64,000 bases of DNA from Dactylellina haptotyla (lineage: Eukaryota; Ascomycota; Orbiliomycetes; Orbiliales; Orbiliaceae). The DNA lies in contig CM062379.1 in assembly GCA_031310005.1 (NCBI GenBank), forward strand, positions 5,208,001-5,272,000, written 5' to 3'. The notes below the pieces were generated by a model. The model did no database searches. It saw only the letters and a list, made by a program, of their open reading frames with translations, and was not told where the DNA came from. The first letter of the stretch is position 1; every line of letters begins with the position of its first letter. The translations under genes were made by a program, and so were the position numbers. Of this stretch, positions 1 through 12,262 are shown piece by piece.

Positions 1-96
1 GCCTTCGTCCTTCGCTTCCAACACACCGCAAAAGATCGACTGCATAACTGCCCCAGCTACGTCATATAGCTAAACCACTCTATCACAGCCGCAGCC

Positions 97-1777
97 ATGG
101 CTACCACTCTGGAGCCCAACAGCAACGACGTCGCCGTCGAGAGCGCCTCTAGCTCACCTCCTCCCTCCTCTCCCATCTCCGAGCGAGGCTCCTTCACCTC
201 CCCCACACTCTCTCGCTCCGGTTCCTTCGTCGGCTCCTCCAAGGATGAGGACTGGGAGGGCGCCGCCCAGGTCGACAGGCTTACCCTCTTCGACCTCCTC
301 GACAATCTCGCCCTCCCAAACCTCGCTCTCAACCAGAGGATCGAAAGATGGAATAGAACTCTGCAAACCCAGAGCGAGACGTTTAAGAAACAGGGCAAAT
401 ATGTCAAGGAAACATACGACAAGCAGAAGGAGCGTGTCCTTAAGAAGCGAGATGTCGAGCTCGAGAAGATGCGAGCCAGATATGGCAAGAATATCGATCA
501 CCTCATGAAACGATGGCAGGACCAGAAGGTCGTTACTTTCAGGGAGAAGCTCTCGTTTGTCGTCGGTGTCAGTAACATCTTCATCAGCGGCTACTTCCTT
601 GGCGGTTATCCGTACGTATTTCTCAGAATACTTTTTTTCTCTTTTTCTCGAAATATAAGAATCGCTACTAACAGTTAGAATAGACATCTCATGCCGTGGT
701 GGTATTCTTTGCAGATGGCATACTTCATGCCGATCCGCTTCTACACTTACCAGAGACGCGGCTACCACTACTTCCTTGCTGATCTCTGTTATTTCGTCAA
801 CGTTCTTCTCCTGCTATCGATATGGGTCTTCCCCAACTCCCGCCGTCTCTTCATCAGCGCCTATTGCCTCTCATACGGCAATAACGCCTGGGCTATTGCC
901 ATGTGGAGAAACTCCATGGTCTTTCACTCCCTTGACAAAATCACTTCGCTCTTCATCCATCTCATGCCACCTGTCGTCCTCCATTCAATCGTCCATCAAA
1001 ACGCCATGGAAGGTAAAATGTTCGCCCTCGAGCGCATGCGCAAAGAAGGCGGCTTCGGTCTCTTCGAGATGATCGGTTGGGCATCCATCCCCTATCTCTT
1101 CTGGCAGGCCAGCTATCACTTCTTCATTACTGTTCGAAGAAGGGATAAGATTGCTGCTGGAAGACCCACATCCTTCACCTGGCTGAGAAAGAGTTATTCG
1201 AAGACCTTGATTGGCAAATGCGTCCTGAGCTTGCCTGAGTCACTTCAAGAATTCGCTTTTATGGGAATCCAATATAGTTACGCCGTCCTGACAATGCTTC
1301 CCGTACCGTTGTGGTTCCACTCCCGGACGCTGAGTGCGCTCTTCGTATCGTTGCTCGGCTTGTGGAGTGTCTACAACGGGGCCACATACTACAGTAAGTC
1401 TTTTTATAACCTAGTTTCTTTCCTTTTCTTCTTAACTTTACTAGCAAAATAAGATCTAACACGATTTCACCACCCTAGTTGACGTCTTTGGCAAGCGCTT
1501 CGAGAAAGAACTCATGGCCCTCAAGCGAGATCTCGAAAAGGCACAAAGGTCACCCATGCCCCCCACACCTGGCTCCGAACTATCCAGTAATCCACTCGGC
1601 TCGCCACCCTTATCGGAATACCAGAATCCGACTAGCAATGCATCGACGAAGGATGATATTCAGGACTCGAAAGATTCAGGGCTCTCGACACTGGAGCCGT
1701 TGCCTCCTTCGGCGTTAGACTCTGGGATGAGGCAGAGGAACATTGGATTGAGCTTACTCGATGCGGATGGAAAGTAA
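97..1777 (+). CDS. GPC1: Glycerophosphocholine acyltransferase (GPC1 family, DUF2838)
   Basis: Exons 97-611, 684-1393 and 1479-1777 encode 507 aa. Introns of 72 and 85 bases have GTACGT and GTAAGT donors and keep the frame. The start ATG lies in a good context (CAGCCATGG). The first ~150 residues hold a Ser/Pro-rich acidic tail and a charged helix. A multi-membrane region follows, with conserved blocks EKLSFVVGVSNIFISGYFLGG, PHLMPWWY, FYTYQRRGYHYFLADLCYF and YGNNAWAIAMWRNSMVFHS, which match the DUF2838/GPC1 family. Known family role: acyl-CoA-dependent acylation of glycerophosphocholine to lysophosphatidylcholine, part of phosphatidylcholine remodelling in the ER membrane. The C-terminal ~100 residues are Ser/Pro-rich and probably disordered. 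Family assignment is firm; enzymatic activity is inferred from the family. Confidence 0.9.
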
Positions 1778-4700
1778 ACTAGAAGATTGTAATTGAAGTG
1801 CAAAGATAATGGGTTGTTCGGGTGTTTTTCTTTTTAGTGTTGGAGTTTTAAACCATTCATTACTGTTCTCTTTTTATCCTTTCCCTATTGTTACTGGTTT
1901 CCTTAAATTCTAATTATCTGGAGTTCATTGGTTTCTTTCAATTCTCTCGCTACGATAAGGCTTTCCTTTTTTTTCCCTTCCTAAAGTTTAACGACGGCAG
2001 TTATAATTGGGTCTCTGTTTTGCTCTTTTCCTTTTATCTCAGGATTACTCATACAAGATTGGACAATGCGGTTTAGCCAGATATTTTCTTTTGCAATTGG
2101 TTTACCTATCTTTACTTCTTCGGCGAATTTTTTTCTCTTTGGTTCAGTTTTATACTTTTCAGGTGGGGTTATCAAGGGTGTGTGGGGTTTGGTTTTTTAG
2201 CATGTGCTACTTTGTTTTTTATTTTCTTTAAGTATGGCCCTTGCAAGGGGGAAACTTTTAACATGCAGCGGGGTACGTACAGGATGTTCGAAATCATTCA
2301 ACATGTAAGTTTAGCTAGTATGCTATTTATCATTTGGCAAGGGTGCTCTTGCGGATCATTTTCATGATTCTTTTTTCTTTTTGTAATACGTTTCTGAGAT
2401 TACTATAGAATGCGAAGCTGGGGTGATTTCATATATACGAGCTTTTACTAGCGTTTCGGTTTCTACATTTTTTATAGAAAAAGGCGGAAGATCCGGGATC
2501 TCTAGACCTGTAGCTTACTTAAGGTGTTCGTATCTGACTAAGAATACCCCGTACTCGGTACCGATTACCGCGATTGGGTTCTGCCCAGAGGAGAAGTAGA
2601 GGCTACTCGAGTTTGGTAAAAGGGAAAGTTGGTGGGTTGCTCGAGTCAAGTGCCGACGTAGACGGACCTCGGGATGATGAAAGAGGCGTCGTTTCTGGTA
2701 ATATGGGTAATATTTTTTTTTTACCTTTTCGTATTCGCCTATCGGGAACCATGGATCAAGCTTTTTTTTGGTGGCGCCGGTCTTGCGTCCGATTATGTTA
2801 TAATTCAGGGTAAAATAAAATAACCCGCAGAACGCGAACGCGCTCTGTTTGATTGATATTTCTATCACAGGAGAGAACAGTATTTGGCTCTTTGCATACT
2901 AACAGAACCCGTCGCCGGGGAAATCCCGGGAGACGTGGGGATGTTGTGTCTGTTGGCGTGCGGGGTATGGAGATACAACATGCGACATGGCATGTCAATG
3001 CTCTGCAGAGCTAGAGGTGCGATTTCAACTAATTTCTCAGGTCTTGTACTATGTGAAGATCATGAATTGGAAAGGGTAGCATCAAGACTCTTAGCAAAAA
3101 AACATCTAGTTTTCAAAAGTAGGCTGTGGCTATTATGTGAGCTCATGCGTGCCCAGCTTCTTTTTAAAATTGGCTCTGGGCATTATAGATGAAAAGCTTG
3201 TGTTTTATACGAACTTGGCCGTCCATCCATGAAATGAGGTAGCAAGGACCAGAAAGAAAGGGAAAAAAAGAAATCGTAAGCAACGGCATGTTCCAGTTGC
3301 GTCCTTATTTTTTCTTCTCCCCATTTATTGAAGCTTTTCAGCGAAGAAACCGCCAAGATGCAACATCCTCGAAGGAGCGGGGTTCACGCCGGCTTTGCAG
3401 CTTCCATTTCAAGAAATCGGTGACAGGAAGCCCGCCGGCCAGCCTTTGAATTCTGATAACCTTTTCCAGGCTACAGGGTTGGCGCTTTTCGCGAAGAATT
3501 TTTCCTTCCCTTCCTTCTTGGACTTTTCTCTCCCTCTCGCTCTCGCTTCGTTTGCTAATAATGTCATCACTTCTCATGAGGGAATCTGCAGGTGTAGTCA
3601 GCTCGCGGGATGGGATGAAAACAGCAGGTGCTTGATATGCTTTCCCTTGAACCTCGAGCTAGCTAAACTGTTCTCCACAATCTGCGACACGAAAAAAAAA
3701 AACTGTATCAGACAATGTGTATTGTTTCTCGCATTCGCAGCTGCCCTACTTTTGGCCTTTTTCTTCAATTTATTTCCGCTGCTCTGGCTGGAACGGTTGA
3801 ACGAACGGCAGGAGAGAAGAAAAAATCCCGGCGATGTGGGCGCGACTGGATAAGAAAATCACCATGACACGATTCATGCATACATGTTATATACACCTAT
3901 ATCTATTGGGTGTTTTAGGAGCTCTTCGAGTCTTTTCGTTGGAGATCGGGAGATGTTATGGCATGATCGGGTCGCGCGATAGATAAGCTTACCAATACGC
4001 TTTAATTTTACTTTTGTTGTTCTTTTTTTTTTTCAACCGCTTTGTGCACCCATGATATGCGCCGAAACGACCGAGCAAGGCCTGCATCTCGCCTTTGGGG
4101 TTTATTGGCAATTCCGAATGCTCTGAGCATTGCACGTGCTCGTAACGTCGTATCTCGCGCAAACGAAGGAAGAAAAAAAGAAAGCAAAGGATAGGGATTC
4201 TGAAGAATAGGATGGGGATGCTAGTTCATGGTTGGTCCCGTCCGCCCCACGCAAGGGAGAGCGAGAGCGAGAGCGCTTCTGGTTGTGTGGAAAATGTCAT
4301 TCATGCTTTCCGGCTAATTTCTTAGGCACATCGATGTTCCATTTCGTTCATATACAAAGAGATGCTGCTGCCTGCCCCTGCTGGCTGGGCTGGGGGGAAA
4401 CGAAACAAGACTTTTTTTTTTTACTTTGCTTGCTTCCACTTTTATTATATCTCCGAAAGGTTGCTCTAGGTGGCAAGGAAGCAAAGCAATGCATGAAGAC
4501 AAGTGGTTTAAACTAGGGTTGGTTAGCAAAACGATCATCGAGGAGGTTCCATTAGGTAGCTTTAGGATAGTGAGGAGTGAGGAGGAAGAAGGGAAAAAGT
4601 AGCGTGATTGCGGAGAACACAGGGACAAGGCCAAGAAATGATATGACTTTGGTAGATGAGCTTTTGGGGGGTCTACTCGTTTATGCATGATTAATGAGAG

Positions 4701-6301
4701 TAGTTTCGGCGCTTTTTATGTGTGGGGATAGACGGGGTTTTTGGTGAGATGTGCATAGACGTATGCGTAATTATAGCTGAATTGACGACGATGTATGTTA
4801 ATGCGGTTTTGGGGCTGATTATAGTCGAAGGGCCGCTATGAGGCTGATATGACTGTTGCCATTTTGGAGGACGACGGAGAAGTCAAGACGAATAGCCGGG
4901 CTCTGCATTCGTCGGAAGGTTGAGATTTCGAAGTGCGACAGAAGAGAGCGATCGTCGAGGCCGGGTCTGCCTGGTTGCGTGGTAGCGCGCATTCCAAGAG
5001 ACTACTCTGGATCCTGGAGGTCTCGGAATGTATACGGACGGAAAGAACATGTTTAAAAGACGTCGACGGGCTGGATTATTGTTATTAATACCTTGTCCTG
5101 TCCGCGCCCCGGTTTCGAAAGGGACGACCCAGGCTGGCTCGCTCGCTCGAACCCACTCTTCTGCGTCTCTTTTTTCCTCCGACAGTAGCCCTAAGGCCAA
5201 ACGAAACCTGCACCGGCCCTCGTATTCGGGCGATCCCATGGGAATTCGACCCCCATTAGCAGCCACTCGCTATTGCATCGAGGGAGGACGGTACATGTAA
5301 GTGGGAGTTGGTGAATCAACCTAGTTTACCATCATTTGCATTTAGACGCACGCACGCATTGATCTCAATCACACCGAGGCGAGCGAGCGGAGTGTGGACG
5401 GCATATCCCTTGAAACATCAGCACATCCGCATTTACCCACCAGGCTCGCTCGCTCCTCGCACTCTCTCCGCTTGAGGCCAGCTTTGAGGCGTCCGCCAAA
5501 CTGTGAAGAAATACAAGCGTTCACGAACCGGGGGCGCGGAAGCTGCTGAACCCGAGCTGACGGGAAACGACGAGAAGTTTGGCACCGACGCAGACAATAG
5601 CCACGCTTCCTTGGCCTGCGATCCACCCGACTCCTTTCTCCTTTCTATTCCTCTTCCTAACCCCATTCCTATTCCTATTCCTTATTCCTATTCTGCTTCT
5701 CGTTTAGCTGGGGATATACCGGACGAACAGCTCAGGGAAGGGTTGCTGGTCCGTCTGTCTGCTTGTCTCTGGTTGGGCCTTAGCACCTGACCGAATAAGG
5801 CTGCTTGCAACCACATTTTCCGTCGTTTGTGTTTTATTTTTTCTTCCAATCAGAAATTTAAATATACACCAAATCCACCACCTCCACCGCACTTGCACCG
5901 CACCACCTCTCCTCTCCGACAACCTCACAACCTCACCTCCCCCCAACGTCATCTCCAACACTCTCCTCCTCCATCATCACCACCATCACAACCACCATCA
6001 TCCCTCCCTCCGTTGTATTGCACCGACGACTCTTCCCTGCATGGTGAAGTAGGAATCGTTTGATTGACTGTTGGAATTGGAGGAGGATAGCAGGCTTACT
6101 AGAAGGATCACAAGAGAAAGAGGGAAAAAAGCACACCTAACCTAAAATCTGTTTCGCCACTTCTCGCCAACCTCCACCACCCACCCGCCACTCTCATACC
6201 CACCTTTCCCATCGACGGACGGCGATTGACGACAAGTTGTTTACCCACACGCTGACCGACAGCTCGGACTACCCTCCGACACCCAGCTGCGGCTGTTGGC
6301 T
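1778..6301. other. Gene-free interval with the acrB-like 5' leader at its right end
   Basis: About 4.5 kb without a convincing coding region on either strand. The first few hundred bases are T-rich and fit the GPC1 3' UTR. The centre has only short frames of non-protein-like composition. From about 5.83 kb the + strand becomes C/A- and CT-rich with a CCAAT at 5846-5850, as expected for promoter and 5' leader of the gene starting at 6302. No tRNA, rRNA or transposon signature was recognised. Confidence 0.6.
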
Positions 6302-9300
6302 ATGCCTCGCGGCTCGACGTCTTCAAACACGAAGCGGTCGAGCAACAACCAGAACTCCAACGGCAGCACTCAAAATGGCAGTCTAGCTCCCCCCAAACGT
6401 CAGCAAGCACGGTCCAGAGCCTCCAGCAATGCAAACACCCACGCCCCAAACCACCCATCTAACGGCTCCGCTGCTTCGTCGTCGTCTTCTTCTACCGGTC
6501 AATCTCAAGGTTCATCATCATCACTGTCCGAGGATCATAGTACCCACAGCAGGGCGTCGGCTTACCAGGATTCTTTTTCAATAGCATCGTCTTCAACCTC
6601 ACTATCACATGGGAAGCTCAGTGTCAACGGCGTAGGGATGTCCGCTAACAATTCTTCCGGAGATCTCTCCACCGCCTCCATCGCGAGGCTGCACCTGGAT
6701 ACCGACAACGGCTCCCACAAACGGATGATCGATCTCGACCACTCCGTCACCAGCGTATCCGGAAGTGACAGCTCCTACAAGACAATCCTCCCGTCGTGGC
6801 CGTTGATCGATTCCCTCACACTTCTCATCATCTTACTGCAACTCCCAACCACCCTCCTCACCCTGGTCCACCTCTTGTTCGCCTCTCTGTCATTCGTCCC
6901 TCACAACCTCACTCTCCTCGGACAGAACCCCTCCGCTCCAACGCTCAACTATGGCGCCATCTCGAACTACATCTTCCAAGGACAGCAAGGGGGTCCCTCC
7001 GTGCTCACCATCATCATATCGGACATCATCATGGCTCTCGTATCGATGCTCTTATGGCCCAGCGCTCGGATATTCCTCGTCGACCTCGCCCAGGCCGTCG
7101 TGGCTCTCTCCTTAGGTGCTGGCTCCTCCGGTCCCGGAAACAGCGGGGCCATGAGAAACGCCGCCGTCTGCGCATCGGTTGTCGGAATATCTCAAATATT
7201 ACGTGAACGGTCTCACATCGCCCAACACCTCGGCATACCCGTCCCTGAAACCGCTGGCAACGAATTAAACACGCTAACCCCATCGACGCCGTCTCCAGGG
7301 AGCATTAGAAGCGCATTAGCGGTACATATCGTAGCTCAGGGTGTCATGAAGGCGCTTAGGAGATGGTTAACGCTGAGAGATCCTGCCGAGTATGCTGCTT
7401 CTCACCCTGCGACGTCCTCATCTGCTTTAAATACTGCATCTTCAAACGTATCGTCTGCCAGTCACGGGGCGTCAGCGGCTAAGGGTGGTAATGCATCTAG
7501 TGTCGTTTCAAATGCGCCGAAAGATCCCGAGGTTGGATGTCCTACTACCACGAAAAAGAAGGGAAAGCTGGGGATTTGGGTACGAGGACAACAGCCGTTA
7601 TGGGCTGCGCTTGCTAGTTCTATTGTTCATTTAAAAGAGGTAGAAAAGTTACACGCCGCGAATACCAGCGATTCCAAGGCCGCCCAGACGGATGCGGTCT
7701 ATGCGTTCGACGAGCCAAGAGTGTGGATTACGAGGATAGGATCGAACGAGATAGAATTTGGGTCGAATTACCATCCACCGAGCACATTTACCGACGACGA
7801 GAGTGGCGACAAGCGGTTCCCGTTTATAGTCGAGCTGAACGGCATTAAGTGGCCTCAGACTACGATTTCAATGGCGAACGGAAGCACCAGAGGAGGTGAT
7901 GGAGCGGACGAGAGTACGATCAGCCGTACGCGGGATGAAGAGGAGTGGACGGCTGAGATTTCTGGGCTCACGCCGACGACGGTGTATGACATCTCGTTCA
8001 TTAGAAGGACAACGGGAGAAATTATCTACTCCGCTAGTGTCGGCACCACATCCAAGCAAACTACAAGCGTGGATGCGCCGAAGGAATCAGTCCCCTCGAA
8101 GCCCCAACGGCCACTATCACCTATCACTACGCTTCAGAACAGCTTGAACGCCTCACGCAATAATTTGGAAGAACACAAACGACGTATCAAGGTCTCGAAG
8201 AAATCTAATTCTCGACGAATCAGCTCACTGCGCAGCGAGATCGACTCCCTTAAGTCTCGACTAGGGTCTGGAGACAAGGGAGACGAACGAGCCCGACGTA
8301 GAGCTTTGTCTCTGAGAGATTCTGTCCGCCGTGCGGAAGAAGAAACGGAGAACATTCATATGGAGTTAGAAACATTGAAGGAACTACCGGAAGACCAGGA
8401 GAAGGAATGGGAGGAGAAGAAGAAATTGTGGAAGAGCGAGAAGGAGAATCTAGGAGCCTCTGAGAAAGACGCGGTTGCCATGCGTGAACAGGCCGATCGC
8501 CGAATCACCGAGATCAAGAATGAGATCAACTCTGCTGGCGGCAAACGCGACAAGGCTGCCCGAAGAGTCTCGAATCTGAAGGCAGATTTAGAACGTGCTA
8601 AGATTGAGACTGCGGCTACGGCGGAGGAAAGAGAGAAGGCTAAACAACGGGAAATGCTGATGCAACGACGGCAAAATATCGAACTGGAGTTCTCCGCTTC
8701 GATTGCAAAGATGGAACAAGGCATGATCAACTTTCGCCACAAGTCCCGTGACAACTACAATAGCATTCGTGCTCTGGAAGCTTCGTTCCTTATTCAGCAG
8801 CAGCAACAGCAGCAACAGCAGCAGCAAGCCGCCCAAGCCCAGCAGATGGTGATGGGAGGTATCACGGCTACTGATATGGCTTTCCCGCTTGCCGTGCAAT
8901 TGACGCAAACCATGTCGCCGAGAGCCGGGTTCAACCAACAAGTCTACAACCACCCCTACGGCAATGCGTTCTACGGTCAACCTTCCCCGCATGGCTCTGG
9001 TTCGTTCAGCAACGTCAATATCCAACCTCAGAATCCGATCATCAGCCCTTTCCCTAACGCTTATCCTACTTACGATCGTGTCCGATCTACATCAATATTC
9101 TCAATGGACAGTGCACTCACCAACCTATCCGACTACGACCCTGTCACTCACGCCCGCAAGAAGAGCATTCCCGAGGGCGTCAGCTCTGGATCATCCTCTG
9201 GAAGTGACAGCCATGAGGCGGATGGATATGGCAACTTGATCGCTACATCGAGCGGAGGCCCGTTCGACAACCAAGGTGTCGGATACTTCGGGGCGATTGC

Positions 9301-9412
9301 GGATCCATCAAAGTCGTTCGCGGACAAGCTTAAGAGCGGAGTGGCATTCCCGCCACTGCCGCCTCCGTCATCCACGAACGCATCCGCGAAGCCCGAAGCC
9401 CTCGCTCAGTGA
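6302..9412 (+). CDS. acrB: acrB-like ubiquitination network signalling protein
   Basis: Intronless frame of 1036 aa starting MPRGST at ATG 6302; the frame opens two codons upstream with a TTG, but the MPR start matches the family. The N-terminus (~160 aa) is Ser/Asn-rich and disordered. Two hydrophobic regions at about residues 165-200 and 232-275 look like membrane segments. A conserved globular block follows (WVRGQQPLWAALASSIVHLK, then EPRVWITRIGSNEIEFGSNY and TTVYDISFIRRTTGEI). Residues ~620-790 form a long charged coiled coil, and a run of 11 Gln sits near residue 825. In Aspergillus nidulans, acrB is placed genetically with creB, creC and creD in ubiquitin-dependent control of carbon-source use and acriflavine resistance; its biochemical role is unknown. 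Recognition is by overall architecture and motif memory, so the family is likely but unchecked. Confidence 0.75.
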   Translation: MPRGSTSSNTKRSSNNQNSNGSTQNGSLAPPKRQQARSRASSNANTHAPNHPSNGSAASSSSSSTGQSQGSSSSLSEDHSTHSRASAYQDSFSIASSSTSLSHGKLSVNGVGMSANNSSGDLSTASIARLHLDTDNGSHKRMIDLDHSVTSVSGSDSSYKTILPSWPLIDSLTLLIILLQLPTTLLTLVHLLFASLSFVPHNLTLLGQNPSAPTLNYGAISNYIFQGQQGGPSVLTIIISDIIMALVSMLLWPSARIFLVDLAQAVVALSLGAGSSGPGNSGAMRNAAVCASVVGISQILRERSHIAQHLGIPVPETAGNELNTLTPSTPSPGSIRSALAVHIVAQGVMKALRRWLTLRDPAEYAASHPATSSSALNTASSNVSSASHGASAAKGGNASSVVSNAPKDPEVGCPTTTKKKGKLGIWVRGQQPLWAALASSIVHLKEVEKLHAANTSDSKAAQTDAVYAFDEPRVWITRIGSNEIEFGSNYHPPSTFTDDESGDKRFPFIVELNGIKWPQTTISMANGSTRGGDGADESTISRTRDEEEWTAEISGLTPTTVYDISFIRRTTGEIIYSASVGTTSKQTTSVDAPKESVPSKPQRPLSPITTLQNSLNASRNNLEEHKRRIKVSKKSNSRRISSLRSEIDSLKSRLGSGDKGDERARRRALSLRDSVRRAEEETENIHMELETLKELPEDQEKEWEEKKKLWKSEKENLGASEKDAVAMREQADRRITEIKNEINSAGGKRDKAARRVSNLKADLERAKIETAATAEEREKAKQREMLMQRRQNIELEFSASIAKMEQGMINFRHKSRDNYNSIRALEASFLIQQQQQQQQQQQAAQAQQMVMGGITATDMAFPLAVQLTQTMSPRAGFNQQVYNHPYGNAFYGQPSPHGSGSFSNVNIQPQNPIISPFPNAYPTYDRVRSTSIFSMDSALTNLSDYDPVTHARKKSIPEGVSSGSSSGSDSHEADGYGNLIATSSGGPFDNQGVGYFGAIADPSKSFADKLKSGVAFPPLPPPSSTNASAKPEALAQ
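8793..8842 (+). repeat. CAG/CAA polyglutamine tract inside the acrB-like gene
   Basis: A run of mixed CAG and CAA codons gives 11 consecutive glutamines and then a Q/A-rich stretch, just after the coiled coil. The mix of codons keeps frame and limits slippage; length variation between strains is likely. Confidence 0.85.
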
Positions 9413-10359
9413 TATGCGATACTGTGAGAATATTCTTTTTATGTTTGGCATGATGCATGTGAAAATAGCATTCTTTTTTTATCAAAAAAAAAGTTACGAT
9501 ATGTAAGGATAGTGTGATGTTAGGCATGATTCTTTCTCATGAGGCTTGACGATTTTTCTTCCCTGTTCAATATTCTTACTTCAATTCCTGTTCGATACGA
9601 ATTTTCCTTTTTTCTTTCCAAAAATACAAAATGTGCATGTGTGTGTGTGTTTCTCTCTCACTCTGTCGCTCTCTACCTCTCTTGAATCAACTCGGGACCC
9701 CGGAAGGATAGCGTTCTGGTACATAGGATTAAAATAAATACAAAGAGTACGTGATATGAATTTCAAGACAGGGGAGTGTACTCGGACCCCCTTGGAACTA
9801 TCGACGGGTGATTACTTAATACTGCGGATGACATATGGATTCGAGGCCATTGAGAGGAGCTACCGATTAGCCAGCAGAGAACACGCGAAATCGGCGGCTA
9901 GCCAGATACGATATCCCCGTCGGATGCACCGGGGAATTTGGCCATGAAAGTTTTCGAGCTTCGAGCCCGGACTCGAGTTTGATCTTTAAATTTCGATCCA
10001 AACTTCACTATCCAGAAATACCTCCCGTCTGCGAGCTGTCGTCGTAAGAGCTTAGGTGGCACATCTCCACCGCTCGTGCGTATCTTCTATCAACCGGAAT
10101 TTCTTTTTCGCCAGAGGTTTCGGAACCAACCAGGATTGTCCGCACCAGCAGGAACGCATTCTGCAGCCGTTTACCCCGGACAGATATCTTGTTCTTACAC
10201 GTTCGATTGAAGCTACAGTGGTCTCAATTCGTGCCTGTCTGCTTGCCTGCTTGGTCGCGTGTGCCGCAGCCCCTCCGCACTAACCAGCCCGCAGCCCGCA
10301 GCCCTTCTCGCAGCTTTTATCCCCCCCTCCCAACTGGCTTACCTGTTCCGACCATATTT
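9413..10359. other. Intergenic region, acrB-like 3' flank to MMT-type leader
   Basis: T-rich 3' flank with a short TG run near 9640, then mixed sequence without a supported gene. The last ~100 bases are C/T-rich and form the probable leader of the metal transporter. Nothing else was recognised. Confidence 0.5.
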
Positions 10360-12262
10360 ATGCTGTACGCTCAACATGCCTGTCGTCTCTCCTCGTCCTC
10401 GGCCTCCCCTTCTCTCTTCTCCTCCTCCCTCCTCTTCTCTCCCCCTTCTTCCTTCACCCGCGGTATCACGGCACAATCGCTGAGGCTGCGCACAATCTCA
10501 CGGCACACCACCGTTCTCACCGCTGCTCATCGCACCGAGGCCTTCGCTCGGATAGCTGCTACATCTCATCCTCACGGCCACGTTTCCTCTACCGCTGCTG
10601 CTGCTTCCAGAACAACCACCACAACCACCGCGAGGCATTATACGAGACTCTCCCTCCTCTCGCAATTGAAGAGACCAAAGACGGTACCCATTCGCTCGAG
10701 GGCTGTTCTGTCAAAGATGGCGTCCCACAAGCATTCGCACGACCACGACCACGACCACGATCACGATCACGATCACGGTCATGACCATTCGCACCACGGA
10801 CACTCGCACGGCCTGTTCAGTCATCACCACCACCACAGCCCCGCCGATAATGTCTTCCTCACGAGCAAGAATAAGAGTGATGCCGGGGTGAGAATCACCC
10901 GCATAGGTAACCAATTTACCCCTCTAACCTTTTCCTTTTTTGTTAGTAATACAAAAAGCTAATATTTATCGATTCAGGTCTCTTTGTGAACATCTTCATG
11001 GCAATCTCCAAGGGTTTCGGCGGCTGGTACTTCCATTCGCAGGCTTTAATCGCCGATGCGATGCATGCGCTCACGGACCTCGTGTCGGACGTTATGACGC
11101 TGGCGACGGTCAGTTGGGCGCTCAAGCCGCCGACCAAGATGTTCCCTAATGGGTTCGGAAAGGTGGAGAGTTTGGGTAGTCTTGGTGTTAGCAGCTTGCT
11201 GCTCTTCGGTGGATTGGCAATGGGTATGCTCCAATAATATATATTGTGCCTTTGATCTGAATATCTGGGCTAATTTGAGATCGATGAACAGGTTTGAATA
11301 GTGTGGAGGTTCTGTATACGCAATTGACGGGTGAGCATTTACCGGCTTTCCTGCAAGGCTTGGGACACAGTCATAATCACTTCGGTGGAGATGATCACGG
11401 ACACGGACACGGACACGACCATCACGGGCATGATCATGGGCACGGGCACGGGCATGGACATGGACATGGACATATCGGACCTAATATCAATGCGGCATGG
11501 TTGGCTGGCGGAAGTATCTTGGTCAAGGAGTGGCTGTACAGAGCGAGTATGTTGCCAATTGCACTACTATACCGGGAGAAAAGATATGCTAATTTTTGAA
11601 CAGCTATGAAAATCGCTAAGGAGCGTAAATCGTCTGTTTTAGCTTCAAACGCAGTGCATCACCGTATCGACTCGCTCACGGCAATGGTAGCCCTCATCTC
11701 CATCTCTCTCAGCAATATCCTCCACGGTGCAGCCTGGCTCGATCCCGTGGGCGGCCTCTTGGTCTCCTTGATGGTCATCAAAGCCGGGTGGTCGAATACC
11801 CGCGCTGCACTGTTCGAGCTCGCGGACATGGGCATCGACGACGACATGTGTTTCGAGGTACGCAAGGTAGCGGAGAACGTGTTGAAAGAAGAGAAGGTTG
11901 CGCGGGTTCAGAGCGGGATTGCGGGAACGGTTAAAAGCGTGGGCGGGATCAAGAGCGGACAGAACTTCCTGGTCGATATCACGATCGCGCTGGAGAGTAA
12001 AGCTACGCTGGAGGATATGGCTCGGATCGAAGATATGCTGAGACGGGATATTGGAGACGATGTTATGGGGGTTAGGAAGGTTAGGGTTAAGTTTATCGCG
12101 CAGGGTGCGGAGGAGGTTAGTGAGTTTGTGGAGGTCAAGGAGGAGGAGCTGGAGAGTGGAAGTGAGGATGGGCATGACCACGATCACGATCACGATCATG
12201 ACCACGATCATTCGCATGAGAACGGGAACGGACATAAGCATGAGGGGAAGAAGTCAAAGTAG
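10360..12262 (+). CDS. Mitochondrial CDF-family metal transporter (MMT1/MMT2 type)
   Basis: Exons 10360-10906, 10978-11223, 11292-11546 and 11604-12262 encode 568 aa; introns are 71, 68 and 57 bases. The first ~115 residues are rich in Ser, Arg, Ala and Thr with almost no acidic residues, as in a mitochondrial presequence. The cation diffusion facilitator core begins near residue 175 with the metal-site motif HALTD (H210, D214); the second site is HHRID (H366, D370). Three His-rich tracts of alternating Asp/His or Gly/His lie at ~124-157, ~288-323 and near the C-terminus. The cytoplasmic-type C-terminal domain is present. In yeast, Mmt1 and Mmt2 move iron across the mitochondrial inner membrane; the HxxxD sites here are more typical of Zn-type CDFs, so the metal is open. 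A second in-frame ATG lies at 10717. Confidence 0.88.

Noticed and set aside
154-768. Minus-strand frame of ~200 codons over GPC1 exon 1
   Set aside because: Antisense shadow of a firmly identified exon; Leu/Glu-rich, no family resemblance.
10735-10850. CRISPR-like or tandem DNA repeats
   Set aside because: The short GACCAC-type repeats are His/Asp codons of the metal transporter.
11645-12241. Minus-strand frame of ~200 codons over the transporter's last exon
   Set aside because: Val/Ile/Met repeats arise from the complementary strand of the His/Asp codons; shadow.
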